Positions 1 to 6,480 of a stretch of 6,480 nt of DNA are shown piece after piece; positions within the stretch are counted from its first letter, which is position 1, and each line of letters starts with the position of its first letter. The position numbers and the translations under genes are program-made. The notes beneath the pieces were generated by a model, which had not been told where the DNA came from, did no database searches, and was given only the letters and a program-made list of their open reading frames with translations. The stretch comes from Frankiales bacterium (GTDB lineage Bacteria; Actinomycetota; Actinomycetes; Mycobacteriales; Jatrophihabitantaceae): contig JAOPUY010000559.1 of assembly GCA_025963265.1 (NCBI GenBank), positions 1 through 6,480 of the forward strand, written 5' to 3'.

Positions 1-796
1 CACGCCGACGAGCACCCCGCAGGCCGAGCACCCCGCGCCCATGCCCAGCCCCCGGGGCGAGATCGCCCTGCGGGCGGTCACCTTCAGCTACCTCGGCGCC
101 CGGCAGCCGGCGGTCAGCGGACTGGACGTGCTGATCCCGTCCGGCCAGTCCATCGCGCTGGTCGGCCAGACCGGCGCCGGCAAGTCCACCGTCGTCAAGC
201 TGATCGCGCGGTTCTACGACCCGACCGACGGCTCGGTGCAGGTCGACGCCCGGGACCTGCGCACGCTCGACCTCGAGCAGTACCGGCACCAGTTGGGCTA
301 TGTCCCCCAGGAGGCCTACCTCTCGCCGGGCACGGTGCGCGACGCGATCGCCTACGGCCGTCCGGAGGCCTCCGACGCCGAGGTGGAGAGCGCCGCTCGC
401 GAGGTCGGGGCCCATCAGATGATCGCCACCCTGGCCGGCGGCTACCGGCATCAGGTCGGCGAGCGCGGCCGCAATCTGTCTGCCGGGCAGCGGCAGCTGA
501 TCGCGCTGGCCCGCGCGCAGCTAGTCGACCCTGAGATCCTGCTGCTCGACGAGGCCACCGCCGCGCTCGACTTGGCCAGTGAGGCATTGGTGACCGAGGC
601 GACCGAGCGGCTGACCCGGCATCGGACGACGGTCACCGTCGCCCATCGGCTCACCACGGCGGCCCGAGCCGACCGCATTCTGGTGATGGACGCCGGGCGG
701 GTCGTCGAGGACGGCACCCACGAGGAGCTGTTGGCCTCCGGTTCGCTCTACGCGACGATGTGGCAGGCCTACACCGGCGAGTCGGTCGACGCCTGA
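1..796 (+). CDS. ABC exporter ATP-binding domain, C-terminal part (5' end outside window)
   Basis: This is the nucleotide-binding domain of an ABC-type exporter, which hydrolyses ATP to drive substrate movement across the cytoplasmic membrane. The frame is open to the window's left edge (in frame from base 2). The ATG at 41 lies in a Pro/Ala-rich linker just before the domain, so it is probably internal, and the membrane domain should lie upstream. Numbered from that Met: A-loop Tyr17, Walker A GQTGAGKST (42-50), Q-loop Gln90, signature LSAGQ (146-150), Walker B ILLLDEA (166-172) with catalytic Glu171, D-loop ALD (175-177) and switch His202. All catalytic elements are present, so the site looks active. 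The GERGRNLSAGQRQ context fits the ABCB/MsbA-like exporter class, in which the TMD and NBD are fused. The substrate cannot be told. The stop TGA (794-796) lies within the convergent cation-exporter gene. Confidence 0.93.
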   Translation, partial: TPTSTPQAEHPAPMPSPRGEIALRAVTFSYLGARQPAVSGLDVLIPSGQSIALVGQTGAGKSTVVKLIARFYDPTDGSVQVDARDLRTLDLEQYRHQLGYVPQEAYLSPGTVRDAIAYGRPEASDAEVESAAREVGAHQMIATLAGGYRHQVGERGRNLSAGQRQLIALARAQLVDPEILLLDEATAALDLASEALVTEATERLTRHRTTVTVAHRLTTAARADRILVMDAGRVVEDGTHEELLASGSLYATMWQAYTGESVDA

Positions 797-1785
797 GCAG
801 CCCGGTCCAGGCCTGAGTAGCCCGGTCCGTGACTGATCGCCGGGCAGTCGGCCTCCTCGGGCGGCTGTCCGAGGTGGCGGTGGTCGGCCTGCAGGGTGGC
901 GTGCGAGATGGCGTAGTCCGCGACCAAGACCTGGCGCACCTGGGCGGCCACGTGATGGCAGTCGTAGGCCGGGCTGACCACGATATGCGCGGACAGCGCC
1001 GGCTCGGCGCTACCGAGGTCCCAGACGTGCAGGTCGTGGATCTCGGTGACCCCGGGCACCGCCGCCATCGCGGCGCCGATCTCCTTCGGGTCGACTCCCT
1101 CCGGCGCCGCCTCGAGGAACACCCGTCCGGAGGCGCGCACTAGGCCCGCACCGGAGTACGTCATCAAGGCCGCGATGATCAGCGAGGCGACCGCGTCCGC
1201 CCGCGACCAGTCGGTGATGAGGATGACGACGCCGGCGATGGCGGTCGCCAGGAATGCCCACAGGTCATTGACGATATGGGCCAGCGCGCCCCGGACGTTG
1301 AGGCTGGCCCGGTCCGCGCGGCTGGCCAACCAGACGGCGAGGACGTTGACCAGAACGCCGACCAGCGCGACCACGACGACCGGGCCGCCGTGGACTTGCT
1401 CGGGCGAGAACAGCCGCCGGATCGCTTGGATCCCGAACCAGAGGGCCAGCAGCAGCAGAGTGATCCCGTTGGCCTGAGCCGAGATGGCGTCGATCCGGGT
1501 GAAGCCGTAAGTGAAGCTGCCCCGGGCTGGGCGCTGCGCGACCTTGCTGGCGGCAATGGCCAGGGCCAGGGCGGCCGCGTCGGTGAGCATGTGGCCCGCG
1601 TCCGCGAGCAGGGCGAGCGAGCCAGTCAGCAGGCCGACGACGATCTCGCCCGCCATGAAGGCCAGGATGAGAGCGAGGGCGCCGGCTAGCCAGCGCCGAT
1701 CGGCCTGCGCGCTCGAGCCGGCGCTGACGTGGACGTGGCCCCCCGCGCCGCCGCGTGCGTGCTCGGCGTGGGTGTGGGTGCTCAT
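769..1785 (-). CDS. Cation diffusion facilitator (CzcD/ZnT-like) zinc/divalent-metal exporter
   Basis: This is a 338-residue inner-membrane antiporter that expels Zn2+ or similar divalent cations in exchange for protons. The N-terminus is His-rich (H4, H6, H9, H17, H19), followed by hydrophobic segments at about 33-52, 54-80, 105-122, 134-155, 175-192 and 198-212, the six-helix CDF pattern. The transport-site ligands are visible as H65 and D69 in helix 2 (ADAGHMLTD) and H170 and D174 in helix 5 (AHIVND), the H-D/H-D set typical of zinc transporters. The cytoplasmic C-terminal domain (about 220-310) has the EIHDLHVWDLGS and ISHATLQ motifs. The ATG overlaps the TGA of the upstream ArsR gene (ATGA), and the preceding Shine-Dalgarno is poor, so translation is probably coupled. 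The last 28 bp overlap the convergent ABC gene, and the poorly conserved tail after about residue 312 is encoded across a 20-bp duplication. The family is clear; metal choice is inferred. Confidence 0.93.
   Translation of the reverse strand: MSTHTHAEHARGGAGGHVHVSAGSSAQADRRWLAGALALILAFMAGEIVVGLLTGSLALLADAGHMLTDAAALALAIAASKVAQRPARGSFTYGFTRIDAISAQANGITLLLLALWFGIQAIRRLFSPEQVHGGPVVVVALVGVLVNVLAVWLASRADRASLNVRGALAHIVNDLWAFLATAIAGVVILITDWSRADAVASLIIAALMTYSGAGLVRASGRVFLEAAPEGVDPKEIGAAMAAVPGVTEIHDLHVWDLGSAEPALSAHIVVSPAYDCHHVAAQVRQVLVADYAISHATLQADHRHLGQPPEEADCPAISHGPGYSGLDRAAQASTDSPV
791..830. repeat. 20-bp direct tandem duplication at the ABC/CDF convergent junction
   Basis: Bases 791-810 and 811-830 are adjacent copies of a GCCTGAG(C/T)AGCCCGGTCC(A/G)(G/T) unit, differing at three positions (the last two being the unit's final bases). 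The first copy contains the ABC gene's TGA. On the minus strand the duplication lies inside the C-terminal codons of the CDF gene; since 20 is not a multiple of 3, the two copies are read in different frames there. Confidence 0.85.
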
Positions 1786-2222
1786 CGGCTCGCCGCCGGC
1801 TGCGCGCTTCGGCCCCGACGGGGGGCCGGAGTCGCCGGCCCGCGCTCGGGGTGGACCAGTTCGGTGTGCTCGGCGTGGGCCAGGGCGGTGTCGAGCAGGG
1901 TGGCGACGTGCGCGTCGGCCAGCCGATAGAACGCCATCCGGCCGGCCCGGGGGACCTCGACGACCCGGTGGGCCCGCAACAGCCGCAACGCGTGCGAGGC
2001 GGCGGACTCGCTCAGCGCGGCCGCGGCGGCCAGGGTCTGCACGTTGGCCGGACCGCCGCGCAAGGTGATGAGCAGCGCGAGGCGGCCCGGGTCGGCCAGC
2101 AGACCGAAGACTTCCGCGGCGTCGGCGATCTCTTCAGACGTCGGGCCGCCAGCCGAAGCTGCCTCGACCGAGGCTGCGCCGGCCGCTGAGCCGCCGACCT
2201 CGACATCTGAAAGAACGTTCAT
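1782..2222 (-). CDS. ArsR/SmtB-family metal-sensing repressor with alpha-5 site
   Basis: This 146-residue winged-helix repressor is expected to bind its operator without metal and release it when metal binds. The core runs from about residue 30 to 120: FGLLADPGRLALLITL (39-54), the recognition helix region SESAASHALRLLRAHRVV (71-88) and the beta-wing VPRAGRMAFYRL (90-101). In the last helix D103, H105, H116 and H119 have the same spacing (2, 11, 3) as the alpha-5 ligands of CzrA (Zn/Co) and NmtR (Ni/Co). The protein has no cysteine, so it lacks the alpha-3 Cys site of CadC/SmtB-type sensors. An Ala/Gly-rich N-terminal extension of about 28 residues and a basic Pro/Ala-rich tail are unusual but look disordered. 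The start is supported by a promoter and operator placed exactly at this ATG. It is the first gene of a two-gene operon with the CDF exporter. Zn is the most likely effector; Co or Ni remain possible. Confidence 0.93.
   Translation of the reverse strand: MNVLSDVEVGGSAAGAASVEAASAGGPTSEEIADAAEVFGLLADPGRLALLITLRGGPANVQTLAAAAALSESAASHALRLLRAHRVVEVPRAGRMAFYRLADAHVATLLDTALAHAEHTELVHPERGPATPAPRRGRSAQPAASR
2208..2221. promoter_or_regulatory. Predicted ArsR/SmtB operator, TGAA-N6-TTCA, overlapping the repressor start codon
   Basis: The sequence TGAAAGAACGTTCA matches the TGAA-N6-TTCA core of SmtB-type 12-2-12 operators. The symmetry extends outward: the 8-base arms CATCTGAA and CGTATGAA (reverse complement of the right flank) agree at 6 of 8 positions. 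It covers the first codons of the repressor gene and the predicted transcription start, so bound repressor would block initiation of its own operon. It is the only clear match I noticed near the operon. Binding is inferred. Confidence 0.6.
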
Positions 2223-2228
2223 ACGTCC

Positions 2229-2257
2229 AGAGTGCTGACCGGCTCAACCGAAGTCAA
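2229..2257 (-). promoter_or_regulatory. Predicted promoter of the arsR-CDF operon (leaderless)
   Basis: On the minus strand a TTGACT -35 box (2257-2252) is followed after a 17-base spacer by CACTCT (2234-2229) as a -10 box. Six bases then separate it from the ATG at 2222, which places the start of transcription at or next to the A of the ATG. There is no Shine-Dalgarno before the ATG, which fits a leaderless mRNA, common in actinobacteria. The -35 is good and the -10 imperfect (A at position 2, T at position 6). Confidence 0.5.
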
Positions 2258-2279
2258 GCCCGACGCCGGGGCGGGTCGG

Positions 2280-3740
<1,461 letters not shown>

Positions 3741-3772
3741 CCGGCCTGACGGGTCGGCCGGGGGCGCACCGC

Positions 3773-3778
3773 TAGGCT
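3773..3778 (+). promoter_or_regulatory. Predicted -10 box of the HAD phosphatase gene (leaderless)
   Basis: TAGGCT fits TANNNT and is followed by 6 bases and then the GTG at 3785, so transcription would begin on the start codon itself. This is the same geometry as the ArsR promoter. There is no Shine-Dalgarno and no clear -35 (a TGACGG at 3747-3752 is too distant). Confidence 0.5.
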
Positions 3779-3784
3779 GTCGCG

Positions 3785-4258
3785 GTGACCTTGGTTGTCT
3801 TCGATATCGACGGAGTCGTAGCCGACGTCCGGCATCGGCTCCACTATCTCGAAGAGTGGCCCCAGGACTGGGACTCGTTCTTCTACGAGGCGGTGCACGA
3901 CCCCGCGCTGCCGATCGGGCTGGAGCTGGTCGCCAAGTATCAGGCCGAGGGTCACGACATCGCCTGGCTGACCGGACGGCCGGAGTGGCTGCGGCCCGAG
4001 ACCGAGACCTGGATGCTCAGCCACGGGCTGCCGATCGACGAGCTGGTCATGCGGCCGGACTGGGACTACCGGCCGGCGCGAATCCTCAAGGTCCAGGTGC
4101 TGCGCAGTTGGCAGCCGCGCGACATCGTGCTCTTCATCGACGACGACCCGGATGTCATCGCGCAGGCCCACGCGGCCGGCTTCGCCACGCAGATGGCGAC
4201 CTGGGTTCCGCATGGCAAGACGCTGCGCGCCGCGCAGGAGGATGTCGGTCGGACCTGA
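3785..4258 (+). CDS. HAD-superfamily phosphatase resembling the phosphatase domain of polynucleotide kinase
   Basis: This is a compact 157-residue soluble HAD hydrolase. All four HAD motifs can be read. Motif I is FDIDGVVAD, with nucleophile D7 and general acid D9. Motif II is WLTGRP, with T63. The motif III lysine is K102 in ARILKVQVL. Motif IV is FIDDDPDVI, with D119 and D120 the likely Mg ligands. There is no large cap domain. The arrangement (DxDG near residue 1, LTGR, a W-x4-GLP-x5-MR segment, then K and IDDD) resembles the phosphatase half of T4-type polynucleotide kinase and phage-like HAD proteins, so a phosphate ester on a nucleotide or nucleic acid is a reasonable but unproven substrate. 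It is divergent from guaB1 and ends before a GC hairpin, so it is probably monocistronic. GTG is chosen as start because a -10 box sits at leaderless distance and motif I begins at residue 5. Confidence 0.85.
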   Translation: MTLVVFDIDGVVADVRHRLHYLEEWPQDWDSFFYEAVHDPALPIGLELVAKYQAEGHDIAWLTGRPEWLRPETETWMLSHGLPIDELVMRPDWDYRPARILKVQVLRSWQPRDIVLFIDDDPDVIAQAHAAGFATQMATWVPHGKTLRAAQEDVGRT

Positions 4259-4275
4259 GCCGCGGATGAGGCCGG

Positions 4276-4302
4276 CCCGCGCCTGGATCGAGCTGGCGCG
4301 GG
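4276..4302 (+). terminator. GC-rich hairpin downstream of the HAD gene, candidate terminator
   Basis: CCCGCGCC (4276-4283) and GGCGCGGG (4295-4302) form a perfect 8-bp G/C stem with an 11-base loop, starting 17 bases after the HAD stop codon. There is no U-tract directly after it (only CTTTCTT at 4314-4320), so it would be a U-poor actinobacterial-type terminator or a 3'-end stabiliser. Confidence 0.45.
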
Positions 4303-4495
4303 GGACGAGTAGACTTTCTTGCGGCGCGAACGACTTTCGGACTGGCAAAGAGTCGGATATCGGGATGTTTGCTCCGTGTTAAAGATTGCGAATTGGTGAA
4401 GACGAGTTAACCGGGTGTCGGAGATGCTGAAATCGCTCTCGGTTCGGTGTCATCATGGATGTGCACCACGACACACCCTCTAGCAAGGAAGTGAC
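4303..4495 (+). other. AT-richer leader upstream of the DUF5999-like gene
   Basis: No convincing gene of normal size lies here. The 150 bases 4311-4460 are about 51% GC by my count, clearly lower than the coding DNA around them, as expected for a promoter/leader region. TAGACT (4310-4315) and TAAAGA (4380-4385) resemble -10 boxes but lack good -35 partners, so the transcription start is uncertain and the 5' UTR could be over 100 bases. GTGTC (4447-4451) and GACAC (4470-4474) form a spaced inverted repeat around GTGCAC (4461-4466), a possible operator half-site pair. A 14-codon ORF (4455-4499) ends in TGA overlapping the next gene's ATG. I recognise no known riboswitch. Confidence 0.4.
4485..4491 (+). 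promoter_or_regulatory. Shine-Dalgarno of the DUF5999-like gene
   Basis: AAGGAAG lies 4 bases before the ATG at 4496 (AGGA core 6 bases away). It is the only strong ribosome binding site in the window and decides the start in favour of 4496 over the internal ATG at 4568 (residue 25), where the family core begins. Confidence 0.7.
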
Positions 4496-4786
4496 ATGAG
4501 CACTAAAACCGATCACGGATCGGACGCTGGCCAGGCCGACGCCGAGTTCGACGTCGTGCGCGGAGCGATGCGCGCGTCCTGCCAGCACCAGCCTCACTGC
4601 CCCGACGCGGTGGGAGCTGACCGGGATGCCGCGCAGGTCATCGCCTGCCACCCCGAGCAGGGCTGGAGTCTTTTGTGCAACGGGGTAGTGCTCTTTGAGG
4701 ACTCCGGCGAGATCCTGCCGGACGGCCACTGCGTGCACGCGCGCCGGGCGGACCTCACCGCCGCGGCGCTGCACCGCGTCGCTTAA
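4496..4786 (+). CDS. DUF5999-like small Cys/His protein
   Basis: This 96-residue soluble protein has no known function. The core from about residue 29 onward (CQHQPHCPDA, then HPEQGWSLLCNGVVLFEDSGEILPDG) matches my memory of small Streptomyces proteins labelled DUF5999, which usually start at or near MCQHQP. Here a 24-residue acidic N-terminal extension precedes Met25. Cysteines at 29, 35, 51, 61 and 79 with His31, His34, His52, His78 and His81 suggest a metal or redox site; C29-x-H31-x3-C35 and the C61 of LLCNG look like the conserved ones. There is no signal peptide or membrane segment. The gene stands alone with its own leader and a strong Shine-Dalgarno, and faces the P-protein gene convergently. 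The family assignment is from recall, not a search, and no function should be assumed. Confidence 0.8.
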   Translation: MSTKTDHGSDAGQADAEFDVVRGAMRASCQHQPHCPDAVGADRDAAQVIACHPEQGWSLLCNGVVLFEDSGEILPDGHCVHARRADLTAAALHRVA

Positions 4787-4815
4787 CCCGCCGCTTCGGG
4801 GCGCTGTGCGCGCCT

Positions 4816-4832
4816 GGAGCGCGTTTGGCTCC
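4816..4832. terminator. Weak hairpin between the convergent DUF5999-like and gcvP genes
   Basis: GGAGC (4816-4820) and GCTCC (4828-4832) can pair around a 7-base loop in the 63-bp convergent spacer. A second small structure around a CTTCGG sequence (4794-4799, a C(UUCG)G loop when transcribed) lies just after the DUF5999-like stop. Neither is followed by a T-run. A bidirectional terminator is expected in this position, but the structures are weak. Confidence 0.3.
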
Positions 4833-4849
4833 GAAAGCGGTCGGCCGGT

Positions 4850-6442
4850 TTAGGCGTTCGCGAACTCTTCAATCGGCGGGCATGAGCACATCAGGTTCCG
4901 GTCGCCATAGGCGCCGTCGATGCGTCGCACCGGTGACCAGTACTTCGACCGCGGGTCGACCCCCGGCGGGTACGCCGCGATCTCCCGGCTGTAGGGGTGC
5001 GTCCAGTCCGCGGTGAGGCAGTGCGCGGTGTGCGGGGCGTTGCGCAGCGGATTGTCGGTCACCGGCCATTGCCCGGCGCCGACCGCGTCGATCTCGCCCT
5101 TGATGGCGATCATCGCCTCGATGAACCGGTCGATCTCCGCCAAGTCCTCGCTCTCGGTCGGCTCCACCATCAACGTCCCGGCCACCGGAAACGACATGGT
5201 CGGGGCGTGGAAGCCGTAGTCGATGAGCCGCTTGGCCACATCGTCGACGGTCACCCCGGTGTCCTTGGTGATCTGCCGCAGATCCAGGATGCACTCGTGC
5301 GCGACCAGGCCGCGGCTGCCGGTGTACAGCACCGGGAAATGCTGGTCGAGCCGAGCGGCGATGTAGTTAGCCGACAGGATCGCCGTCGAGGTCGCCGCCA
5401 CCAGCCCGTCGGGGCCCATCATCCGGATGTAGGCCCAGGTGATCGGCAGGATGGAGGCCGAGCCCCAGGGCGCGGCCGAGATGGGGCCGGCGCCGGTCGC
5501 GGGCCCCGCGCTCTCCTGCAGCGGGTGGTTGGGCAGGAACGGCGCCAGGTGCGCGCGCACCGCGACCGGGCCCACTCCCGGGCCGCCGCCGCCGTGCGGG
5601 ATGCAGAACGTCTTATGCAGGTTCAGATGCGAGACGTCGGCCCCGAACTTCCCCGGCTGAGCCAGCCCGACCATCGCGTTCAGATTGGCGCCGTCGACAT
5701 AGACCTGGCCGCCGGCCGCGTGCACGAGGTCGCACACCTCGCCGATGTGGTCCTCGAAGACGCCGTGGGTGGAGGGATAGGTCAGCATGATGGCGGCCAA
5801 CCGGTCGGCGTGCAGGGCGATCTTCGCCTTGAGGTCGGCGAGGTCGACCTCACCCTCGTCGCCACTGGTGGCCACGACCACGACCTTCATCCCGGCCAGC
5901 ACCGCCGAGGCGGCGTTGGTGCCGTGCGCGCTGGCCGGGATCAGGCAGATGTCGCGCGCGTTCTCGCCGCGGCTCTTGTGGTAGTTGTGAATCGCCAGCA
6001 GTCCCGCGAACTCGCCCTGGGCTCCGGCGTTGGGCTGCAGTGAGACCGAGTCGTAGCCGGTGATCTCGGTCAGCCAGCGTTGCAGATCGGCGATCAGCTC
6101 GGCATAGCCGTCGAACTGCCCCACGGGGGCGAAGGGGTGGATGTCGGCGAAGCCCGGGTTCGTGACGGGTTCCATCTCGGTCGTCGCGTTCAGCTTCATG
6201 GTGCAGGAGCCGAGCGGGATCATCCCGCGGTCCAGGGCGTAATCGCGATCGGAGAGCCGACGCAGATAGCGCAGCATCGAGGTCTCGGAGTGATGGCTGT
6301 TGAACACCGGGTGGCTGAGGAAGTCCGAGGTGCGGGCCAGGTTGGCCGGAATCGCGGTGGCCGCGCGGGCTGGTTTGAAGCCGGCTAGTTCGACGCCGGC
6401 AGCCTCGACCCCGGCCGGGTCGACGCCGAACGCGGCCAGCAC
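4850..6442 (-). CDS. gcvP: Glycine decarboxylase (P-protein), PLP-binding C-terminal half, cut off by an upstream in-frame stop
   Basis: This is the PLP-dependent glycine decarboxylase half of the glycine cleavage system, which decarboxylates glycine and passes the aminomethyl group to the lipoyl H-protein (GcvH). The 530 residues match the C-terminal part of the roughly 950-residue fused P-protein, or the separate GcvPB subunit. Landmarks: [27 protein letters not shown] (37-63), the PLP lysine K277 in [18 protein letters not shown] (272-289), [11 protein letters not shown] (170-180), and the usual C-terminal end [15 protein letters not shown] (513-527). The body looks intact. Upstream of the GTG at 6442 the same frame continues with P-protein-like sequence, but a TAG at 6455-6457 interrupts it. 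This ORF would therefore need reinitiation at the GTG (no good Shine-Dalgarno seen), another start or stop read-through. It may be a split gene, a pseudogene or a base-call error. Stop TAA at 4852-4850. Confidence 0.9.
   Translation of the reverse strand: MLAAFGVDPAGVEAAGVELAGFKPARAATAIPANLARTSDFLSHPVFNSHHSETSMLRYLRRLSDRDYALDRGMIPLGSCTMKLNATTEMEPVTNPGFADIHPFAPVGQFDGYAELIADLQRWLTEITGYDSVSLQPNAGAQGEFAGLLAIHNYHKSRGENARDICLIPASAHGTNAASAVLAGMKVVVVATSGDEGEVDLADLKAKIALHADRLAAIMLTYPSTHGVFEDHIGEVCDLVHAAGGQVYVDGANLNAMVGLAQPGKFGADVSHLNLHKTFCIPHGGGGPGVGPVAVRAHLAPFLPNHPLQESAGPATGAGPISAAPWGSASILPITWAYIRMMGPDGLVAATSTAILSANYIAARLDQHFPVLYTGSRGLVAHECILDLRQITKDTGVTVDDVAKRLIDYGFHAPTMSFPVAGTLMVEPTESEDLAEIDRFIEAMIAIKGEIDAVGAGQWPVTDNPLRNAPHTAHCLTADWTHPYSREIAAYPPGVDPRSKYWSPVRRIDGAYGDRNLMCSCPPIEEFANA
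6368..6427 (-). repeat. Four imperfect 15-bp tandem repeats encoding GV(D/E)xA pentapeptides in the P-protein linker
   Basis: Residues 6-25 of the ORF starting at 6442 read [20 protein letters not shown]: four consecutive pentapeptides from four 15-bp units that share GGC/GGG-GTC-GA and a final GCC. They sit between the two halves of the P-protein, where length varies between homologues, so this looks like a linker expanded by replication slippage. Confidence 0.75.
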
Positions 6443-6454
6443 CGCGCCCAGGTG

Positions 6455-6480
6455 CTACTCGCTGGTCGCCTCGTCGCAGG
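6455..6480 (-). pseudogene. gcvP: 3' end of the P-protein N-terminal half, ending in a premature TAG (continues beyond the right edge)
   Basis: Read on the minus strand in the frame of the downstream P-protein ORF, the last bases give C-D-E-A-T-S-E followed by TAG (6457-6455), and then H-L-G-A before the GTG at 6442. The string [18 protein letters not shown] resembles the CDETTT...V...FG motif at the end of the N-terminal half in fused P-proteins. The frame on both sides of the TAG is therefore genuine and the stop is an interruption, not a natural gene start. CAG (Gln) to TAG is the simplest single-base route. The N-terminal half itself is outside the window, so its integrity is unknown. Confidence 0.65.

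Noticed and set aside
41..796. A stand-alone 251-residue ABC ATPase starting at 41
   Set aside because: The frame is open to the window edge, no Shine-Dalgarno precedes the ATG, and the exporter-type NBD is normally fused to a membrane domain; the ATG is likely internal.
2213..2220. Perfect palindrome GAACGTTC as an independent operator
   Set aside because: It lies inside the longer TGAA-N6-TTCA symmetry, which better fits the ArsR family; an 8-bp palindrome alone is weak evidence.
2260..2279. CCGAC/GTCGG inverted repeat right after the guaB1 stop as a terminator
   Set aside because: Only a 5-bp stem with a 10-base loop, no T-run, and it partly abuts the predicted arsR -35 box; too weak to call.
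4997..6043. A 348-codon open frame on the + strand opposite gcvP
   Set aside because: Shadow of a conserved enzyme gene in GC-rich DNA; no domain, no ribosome binding site and biased composition.
6443..6457. TAG as a site for pyrrolysine or selenocysteine-like recoding
   Set aside because: The position is in a variable linker, not an active site, and pyrrolysine is not expected in an actinobacterial P-protein; mutation, split or base-call error are simpler.

Overview
The window is 6.5 kb of GC-rich, densely packed chromosomal DNA with strongly G/C-biased third codon positions. It most likely comes from an actinomycete (Actinomycetota). Pointers to this are a GuaB1-type protein (a CBS-domain IMPDH/GMP-reductase relative typical of actinobacteria), a DUF5999-like small protein of the kind found in Streptomyces and relatives, a P-protein of the long fused type, and several genes that appear to be leaderless (a TANNNT-like -10 box 6-9 bases before an ATG/GTG and no Shine-Dalgarno). 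I cannot name a genus. No rRNA, tRNA, CRISPR, IS or phage gene is visible.

Layout from left to right. (1) 1-796, + strand: C-terminal nucleotide-binding domain of an ABC exporter, whose membrane domain lies outside the window. (2) 769-2222, - strand: a two-gene metal-homeostasis operon, an ArsR/SmtB-family repressor followed by a cation diffusion facilitator exporter, joined by an ATGA overlap. The repressor carries a textbook alpha-5 metal site (D103, H105, H116, H119). A TGAA-N6-TTCA operator covers its own start codon, downstream of a candidate leaderless promoter. The exporter's 3' end runs 28 bp into the ABC gene. (3) 2280-3725, - strand: guaB1, purine nucleotide interconversion. (4) 3785-4258, + strand: a small HAD phosphatase divergent from guaB1 across a 59-bp spacer with back-to-back promoters. 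(5) 4259-4495: an intergenic stretch holding a GC hairpin, then a relatively AT-rich leader. (6) 4496-4786, + strand: a DUF5999-like small Cys/His protein. (7) 4850 to the right edge, - strand: the glycine-cleavage P-protein.

The most notable observation is at the right edge. The P-protein reading frame is interrupted by an in-frame TAG (6455-6457), at the natural border between its two homologous halves. The pyridoxal-phosphate half downstream is intact, with a GTG five codons after the stop and a run of four GV(D/E)xA-like pentapeptide repeats in the linker. Either the gene is broken, or the base call is wrong, or it has recently been split into a two-subunit GcvPA/GcvPB-like form. Other points of interest are the self-contained metal-sensing circuit, a 20-bp tandem duplication that sets where the exporter ends, and the little-characterised DUF5999 gene with its unusual leader. 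I do not see a wholly new multi-gene system here.
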